A stretch of DNA of 38,043 bases from CAZYQW01 sp964649825. GTDB taxonomy: Bacteria > Planctomycetota > B15-G4 > JADJEK01. Shown in pieces: positions 33,584 to 38,043 of this stretch; the stretch's first letter is position 1; each line of letters begins with the position of its first letter. The stretch covers positions 1-38,043 of the forward strand of contig CAZYQW010000007.1 of assembly GCA_964649825.1 (NCBI GenBank), read 5' to 3'. A program made the position numbers and the translations under genes. The notes under the pieces are model-generated. The model was not told where the DNA came from, made no database searches, and worked only from the letters and a program-made list of their open reading frames with translations.

Positions 33584-35082
33584 CGCCCGAGCGTCTGATC
33601 CTTCTTTGCATGGTCGTGCCCGCGATCGGCGCGGCGCTGCTGCCGTTCTTCTCGCGCTGGCCGAACCTGCGCGAGGGGGTGACGATCCTCACGAGCGTGC
33701 TGCTCTTTTCGATCGTCCTCGGCGTCCACACCGATTTCGCGTCCGGCCTGCGGCCGGTGGTGAACCTCGTCGAGGTGATGCCCGGGATCGACCTCGCGTT
33801 CCAGGTCGAGCCGCTCGGGATGCTGTTCGCGCTCGTCGCGTCGGGGCTCTGGATCGTCACGTCGTTCTATGCGATCGGTTACATGCGGGCCCACCACGAG
33901 GCCGACCAGACGCGCTTCTTCTCCTGCTTCGCGATCGCGATCGCGGCGACGATGGGAATCGCGCTCGCCCGGAACTTCTTCACGCTGTTCGTCTTCTACG
34001 AGGTCCTCACGTTCTCGACCTACCCGCTCGTGACGCACGCGCGCACGGACGCGGCGAAGCGCTCGGGGCGGATCTACCTGGGGATCCTCGTCGGCACGTC
34101 GGTCTCGTTCCTGCTCCTCGGGATGCTGTGGGTCTGGTTCGAGACGGGAACGCTCGACTTCGTCGAGGGCGGCTTCCTGCGCGGGCGCGTCGATGAGTCG
34201 CTGCTGCCGATCCTGTTCGGCCTCTTCATGTTCGGCACCGGGAAGGCGGCGCTGATGCCGTTCCATCGTTGGCTGCCGGCCGCGATGGTGGCGCCCACTC
34301 CGGTGAGCGCGCTCCTGCACGCGGTGGCGGTCGTGAAGGCGGGGGTCTTCACCGTCCTGAAGGTGACCGTCTACCTGTTCGGAGTCGACTACCTCGATGA
34401 GACCGGCGCGAGCCGCTGGATCCTGTGGGTGGCCGCCGCGACGATCATCCTCGGCTCGCTCGTCGCGATGACGAAGGACAACCTGAAGGCGCGGCTGGCG
34501 TACTCGACGATCAGCCAGCTCTCGTACATCGTGCTCGGCGCCGCTCTCGCGAACGACCTCGGGATCATCGGCGGCGGCATGCACATCGCCACGCACGCGG
34601 TCGGGAAGATCACCCTGTTCTTCTGCGCGGGGGCGATCTACGTGGCGCTCCACAAGACCGAGATCAGCACGATGCGCGGGATCGGCCGGAGGATGCCGTT
34701 CACGATGACCGCGTTCACGATCGGCGCGGTCAGCATCATCGGGCTGCCGCCGTGCGGCGGCGCGTGGAGCAAGTGGTATCTCGCGCTCGGCGCGCTCGAG
34801 GCGGATCAGATCGTGCTCGTCGGCGTGCTGATGCTGAGCTCGCTGTTGAACGTCGCGTACCTGCTGCCGATCTCGTTCCGCGCGTTTTTCTGCGCGCCGG
34901 ATCCAGCGGACGGGCACGAGGACGCGAACGGGCACGGGCACGAGGGGAAGAACGGGATCGTCGAGGCTCCGTTCTTCTGCGTCGCGCCGCTCTGCGTCAC
35001 GGCGGTCGGGTGCATCGCGTTGTTCTTCTTCCCGGGTCCGCTGTACGACCTGCTGCGGCAGGTGACCCCGGGGTCGAGGTGA
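33580..35082 (+). CDS. Mrp-type antiporter NuoL/M-like subunit, second copy
   Basis: 500 residues with about 14 helices. Channel residues: Glu in FVFYEVLTFSTYPLV, Lys in GTGKAALMPFHRWLPAAMVAPTPVSALLHAVAVVKAG, Lys in HAVGKITLFF and Lys in GAWSKWYLAL. The helix 7-8 wording (MVAPTPVSALLHA) is closer to NuoL and MrpA than the first copy is, so this may be the MrpA N-terminal equivalent. A His/Gly/Asp-rich loop near residues 443-463 (DGHEDANGHGHEGKNG) may bind metal. It starts GTG at 33580. Confidence 0.9.
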   Translation: MTPERLILLCMVVPAIGAALLPFFSRWPNLREGVTILTSVLLFSIVLGVHTDFASGLRPVVNLVEVMPGIDLAFQVEPLGMLFALVASGLWIVTSFYAIGYMRAHHEADQTRFFSCFAIAIAATMGIALARNFFTLFVFYEVLTFSTYPLVTHARTDAAKRSGRIYLGILVGTSVSFLLLGMLWVWFETGTLDFVEGGFLRGRVDESLLPILFGLFMFGTGKAALMPFHRWLPAAMVAPTPVSALLHAVAVVKAGVFTVLKVTVYLFGVDYLDETGASRWILWVAAATIILGSLVAMTKDNLKARLAYSTISQLSYIVLGAALANDLGIIGGGMHIATHAVGKITLFFCAGAIYVALHKTEISTMRGIGRRMPFTMTAFTIGAVSIIGLPPCGGAWSKWYLALGALEADQIVLVGVLMLSSLLNVAYLLPISFRAFFCAPDPADGHEDANGHGHEGKNGIVEAPFFCVAPLCVTAVGCIALFFFPGPLYDLLRQVTPGSR

Positions 35083-35085
35083 GCC

Positions 35086-35340
35086 ATGAGTGACCACGGA
35101 CAGGGCGGCGGCTGGCTGGACGACCCGCGGAACGTCGACCGGCTCCTGCGCGTCTTCTACGTCCTCTGCGCGCTGACGATCGCGGCCGAGCTGCTCATCC
35201 ACAAGCACGCTGAACACCCCGCCGAGTCGTGGTTCGGCTTCCATGGCCTCTACGGGTTCGCCGGCATCGTCGTGCTCGTCCTCCTGTCGAAGCTCCTGCG
35301 CCGCCTCGTGATGCGCTCGGAGGACTACTACGATGCCTGA
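35086..35340 (+). CDS. Small membrane protein in the antiporter operon
   Basis: 84 residues with two hydrophobic segments (LRVFYVLCALTIAAELL and GLYGFAGIVVLVLLSKLL) separated by HKHAEHPAESWFGFH, and a charged start. It has GAGG 6 bases before its ATG and begins three bases after the second NuoL-like gene. It overlaps the next gene by eight bases. I do not recognise a named family, but the position inside the operon points to an accessory antiporter subunit. Confidence 0.85.
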   Translation: MSDHGQGGGWLDDPRNVDRLLRVFYVLCALTIAAELLIHKHAEHPAESWFGFHGLYGFAGIVVLVLLSKLLRRLVMRSEDYYDA

Positions 35341-37027
35341 GCTGCATCCGTCGGTCGTCTTCTTCCTCGGCGCGATCCTCGTCGGTCTGCTGCGCTCGGG
35401 GAGGATGCGCGGGCTGATCGGGCTCCTCGTCCCGATCGTCTCGTTCGTCGGCCTGCTCGGGTTCGATCACGGGCGCCACGCGACGTGGTCGCTCTTCGCG
35501 TACGACGATCTGTGCCTGCTTCGCGTCGACAAGCTGAGCCTGCTGTTCGGCTACCTGTTCCACGTCGCGGCGTTCCTCGGCGTGCTGTACGCGCTGCACG
35601 TGAAGGACCGCATGCAGCAGGTCGCGGCCCTCATGTACGCGGGCGCCGCGATCGGCGCCGTCTTCGCCGGCGACTTGATCTCGCTCTTCGTTTTCTGGGA
35701 GCTCCTCGCGCTCACGTCGGTCTTCCTCGTGCTCGCGCCGCGAACGGAGAAGTCGTTTCGGTCGGGGATGCGCTACCTCGTGTGGAACGTCCTTTCCGGC
35801 GTGGTGCTCCTGTCGGGCGTGCTGATCGTCAGCCGCGAGACCGGGTCGGTGGCGTTCGAGGCGATGCAGCTCGGCGGAGTCGGCACGTGGGCGATCCTGC
35901 TCGGGTTCGGCGTGAAGTGCGGGTTCCCGCTCCTCCATGCGTGGATCATCGACGCCTACCCGTCCTCGACGCCGACCGGGACCGTCTTCCTCTCCGCGTT
36001 CACCACGAAGACCGCGGTCTACGCGCTGGCGCGCGGCTTCCCGGGGACGGACGAGCTGATCTACATCGGCGCGGTGATGACTGCCTTTCCGATCTTCTAC
36101 GCGGTCATCGAGAACGACCTGCGGCGCGTCCTGTCCTACTCGATGATCAACCAGGTCGGCTTCATGGTCGTCGGGATCGGGCTCGGCACCGAGCTCGCGA
36201 TCAACGGCGCGGTCTCGCACGCGTTCGCCGACGTGATCTTCAAGGGGCTCCTGTTCATGGCGATGGGGGCGGTCCTGCACCAGACGGGCAGGATCCATGG
36301 CACGGACCTCGGCGGGCTCTACAAGACGATGCCGAAGACGACGGTCCTCTGCATCATCGGCGCATTATCGATCTCCGCGTTCCCGCTCTTCTCCGCGTTC
36401 ATCACGAAGTCGATGGTCATGACGGCCGCGCTCGAGGAGGGGCACGACTTCGTCTGGTTCATGCTGCTGTTCGCGTCGGCCGGCGTGCTCGAGCACGCGG
36501 GGATCAAGATCCCCTACTTCGCCTTCTTCGCGCACGACTCGGGGATCCGGACGACGGAACCGCCGAGGAATATGCTGATCGCGATGACGCTGTCGGCCGG
36601 TCTGTGCATCTTCATCGGATCGAACCCGTCGTTCCTCTACGGATTGCTCCCGTTCCACGTCGACTATCACCCATATACGGCGAGTCACGTGGTGACGCAG
36701 ATGCAGATCCTGTTCCTCGCCGCGCTCGCCGTCGTGGTGCTGGTGCGGACCGGCGTCTACCCGCCCGAGGTTCGTTCGGTGAACCTGGACGCCGAATGGT
36801 TGTACCGGCGCCTCGGCGTGACGGTCTGCCGTGGCGTCGGCTCGATGGGCGTGACCGTGTACAACCTCGCCACGGCGGTGGGGAAGGCGCTCGTCGACGT
36901 CGTCGTCTCGACCGCGAAGTTCGCCCACGCGCCGCGCGGGATCTTCGCGCGGACGGTGCCGATCGGCACGAGCGCGTTGTTCGCCGCGCTGATGCTCGCG
37001 ATCTACCTCCTGCTCTACTTCTTCTGA
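35333..37027 (+). CDS. Mrp-type antiporter NuoL/M/N-like subunit, third copy
   Basis: 564 residues with about 14 helices plus a C-terminal extension. Channel residues: Glu in LFVFWELLALTSVFLV, Lys in GVKCGFPLLHAWIIDAYPSSTPTG and in FTTKTAVYAL, Lys in DVIFKGLLFMAMG and Lys in AFITKSMVM. After the core, residues from about 480 on add LDAEWLYRRLGVTVCRG, a feature seen in large MnhD-like and MrpA-like chains, and a final helix. It is the last gene of the operon. Confidence 0.9.
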   Translation: MPELHPSVVFFLGAILVGLLRSGRMRGLIGLLVPIVSFVGLLGFDHGRHATWSLFAYDDLCLLRVDKLSLLFGYLFHVAAFLGVLYALHVKDRMQQVAALMYAGAAIGAVFAGDLISLFVFWELLALTSVFLVLAPRTEKSFRSGMRYLVWNVLSGVVLLSGVLIVSRETGSVAFEAMQLGGVGTWAILLGFGVKCGFPLLHAWIIDAYPSSTPTGTVFLSAFTTKTAVYALARGFPGTDELIYIGAVMTAFPIFYAVIENDLRRVLSYSMINQVGFMVVGIGLGTELAINGAVSHAFADVIFKGLLFMAMGAVLHQTGRIHGTDLGGLYKTMPKTTVLCIIGALSISAFPLFSAFITKSMVMTAALEEGHDFVWFMLLFASAGVLEHAGIKIPYFAFFAHDSGIRTTEPPRNMLIAMTLSAGLCIFIGSNPSFLYGLLPFHVDYHPYTASHVVTQMQILFLAALAVVVLVRTGVYPPEVRSVNLDAEWLYRRLGVTVCRGVGSMGVTVYNLATAVGKALVDVVVSTAKFAHAPRGIFARTVPIGTSALFAALMLAIYLLLYFF

Positions 37028-37187
37028 TCTTCCTTCGATCGTCGAGCCACGCAAGCGGTTTGCGCGTCCCGTGAATCGACTGGCGCTGGGCGAGCTGCCG
37101 ATGGCTCGCTAACGAAGCGCGCCGTGCATCGTCCGGTGACGCGACTCGCACTCGCACCCCCGCTCTCATATCGAAGGAGTCCGCATC

Positions 37188-37748
37188 ATGGAACTGCACC
37201 GCATCGCACTCGCATTCGGCGTGGCGTTCGCCGGATGGGTGAGCGCCGTGCTTCCCCTCTCGCCCGAGCCGCAGGACGACGGCGACGCTCCCATGCGTGA
37301 AGAGATCACTCGCGAGGAGATCACGCTCGATCCTTTCCGCGCCCTTCACGAGCAGCTTCTCGCCGCCCTCGACGGAGGCGACTCGGACGGAGTCCGGAAG
37401 GTCGTGTCGGGCAATGGCGTCCTTCGGCTCTACGTCCTTGACGGCCGTGGCGCGTCTCGAACGTTGTCGGGCGCGCCCGAGATCTTCGATTGGGTCCGCT
37501 CGTGGGTCGACTCGGCCGCGGAGACCGGCGATTCGCGCATCACGCGGCACGACGTCGTGGTGGACTCCGGCGCCTACGTCGTCGTCGCGTTCGACGTCGA
37601 GCGCACGAGCAACGGGTCGCCCCAGAAGCTCCACGTGACGTCCGTCGTCATGCGTGGCGGCGGCGGGGGAGGCATGGAAGAAGGCGTCCCGACGCCGTTG
37701 CGGATCGGCCATCTGCACATTTCGTCGGCCGATTCGACCGAGAACTAG
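37188..37748 (+). CDS. Small exported protein, possibly SnoaL/NTF2-like
   Basis: 186 residues with GAAGGAG 8 bases before the ATG and an N-terminal signal peptide (LHRIALAFGVAFAGWVSAVL). The core has FRALHEQLLAALDGGDSDGVRKVV, then RLYVLDGRG, FDWVRSWVDSAAE and DSGAYVVVAFDVER, a pattern like ketosteroid-isomerase/SnoaL folds. No catalytic residues can be assigned. The stop TAG at 37746-37748 lies within the CTAG end of the MITE-like element, so the original C-terminus may have been changed by insertion. The upstream gap 37028-37187 shows no other feature. Confidence 0.72.
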   Translation: MELHRIALAFGVAFAGWVSAVLPLSPEPQDDGDAPMREEITREEITLDPFRALHEQLLAALDGGDSDGVRKVVSGNGVLRLYVLDGRGASRTLSGAPEIFDWVRSWVDSAAETGDSRITRHDVVVDSGAYVVVAFDVERTSNGSPQKLHVTSVVMRGGGGGGMEEGVPTPLRIGHLHISSADSTEN

Positions 37749-37908
37749 TGGTGTGATTCAGAGTTGTTGACGTTTCTCCGGGGCCCTCGTCATCGCTTGC
37801 TGCGTTGCTCCTCCTCGACGGATCTCGAATACGCGGTCGTCGTCGCGCCTTGCCAGCGACGACGATGACCTCCGGATAATCCACCAACAATCTGAATCAC
37901 ACCACTAG
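37745..37908. mobile_element. 164-bp MITE-like palindromic element
   Basis: Ends 37745-37769 and 37885-37908 are inverted repeats (CTAGTGGTGTGATTCAGA at the left, its complement at the right) with one indel over about 24 bases. The inside also folds: CTCGTCATCG pairs with CGATGACxTC. There is no reading frame of note. The internal part (GGCCCTCG, CGTTGC, TCCTCGACG, TACGC, GCGCCT, GATGACCTC in order) lines up with the left terminal repeat at 3-141. It is probably a non-autonomous mobile or structured repeat. Confidence 0.8.
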
Positions 37909-38043
37909 CCGCCCGTGGTGAAAGTGCTTTCGAAGCGAGGCGAGGTCATCGCGACCGAGATCGAGGCGCAGGACCGCAGGCGTACTGCCTGTACGTCGAG
38001 GATCCTGCAACGAAGAGATCGGTCGCGAGGGCCCGCCGCAGCC
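37905..38043 (-). repeat. Right copy of 139-bp terminal inverted repeat
   Basis: Reverse complement of 3-141 with two mismatches. It shares its CTAG with the right end of the MITE-like element, so the two structured elements abut in opposite orientation. The window ends inside or at the end of it. Confidence 0.85.

Noticed and set aside
37745..38043. Integron attC site or gene cassette
   Set aside because: The elements are foldable and sit after stop codons, but I could not find matching R' (RYYYAAC) and R'' (GTTRRRY) sites, and no integrase gene is present.

Overview
The window is a 38 kb, very GC-rich segment (G or C strongly preferred at third codon positions) that looks like a member of the Planctomycetota, possibly one of the high-GC lineages. 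The evidence is an ECF-type sigma factor overlapping a Ser/Thr kinase with TPR-like repeats, several secreted proteins ending in related C-terminal beta-rich modules, a PQQ-type beta-propeller dehydrogenase and a DNRLRE protein. The phylum call is inference; only rsmG could serve as a weak marker.

Layout: (1) 3-141 is one copy of a 139-bp repeat whose inverted copy closes the window at 37905-38043. (2) 146-1750 (-) is a secreted protein with a degenerate zinc-peptidase-like motif. (3) 1939-9167 (+) is a compact type III-A-like CRISPR effector operon, cas6-csm1(cas10)-csm2-csm3-csm4-csm5. No cas1, cas2, csm6/CARF gene or CRISPR array is visible. Its Cas10 appears to have lost both the HD nuclease motif and the GGDD cyclase motif, while Csm3 keeps the RNA-cleaving Asp. 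(4) 9142-13032 (-) holds a serine beta-lactamase-fold membrane protein, a two-helix membrane protein, a DUF502 protein and a 51-residue DUF3309 protein. (5) 13772-23700 (-) holds a beta-helix secreted protein, the kinase and sigma factor pair, a glucose/sorbosone dehydrogenase-like protein and a DNRLRE protein. (6) 23872-25880 is a complete IS1634-type insertion sequence. (7) 25958-27795 (-) is a pair of ketosynthase genes, one full length with a Cys-His-His triad and one short and apparently inactive. (8) 28109-29491 holds a spondin-domain protein and rsmG. (9) 29648-37027 (+) is a tightly coupled Mrp-type cation/proton antiporter operon with three NuoL/M/N-like subunits. (10) 37188-37748 is a small exported protein whose stop codon lies in the end of a 164-bp MITE-like palindromic element, which is followed directly by the right terminal repeat.

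The main candidate for an undescribed system is the CRISPR operon. It encodes every Csm backbone subunit, but its Cas10 seems to be only a scaffold. Two subunits carry extra low-complexity tails: a Csm2 N-terminal extension with GHEGGA repeats and poly-glycine, and a Csm5 C-terminal Arg/Asp repeat tail. The sequence suggests a crRNA-guided RNA cleaver or binder without DNA cleavage or cyclic-oligoadenylate signalling, taking its guides from an array elsewhere. A second candidate is a family of structured repeats (the two terminal copies and the MITE-like element) sharing a core and lying directly at gene 3' ends.

All family calls were made by eye from motifs and order; no database search was run.
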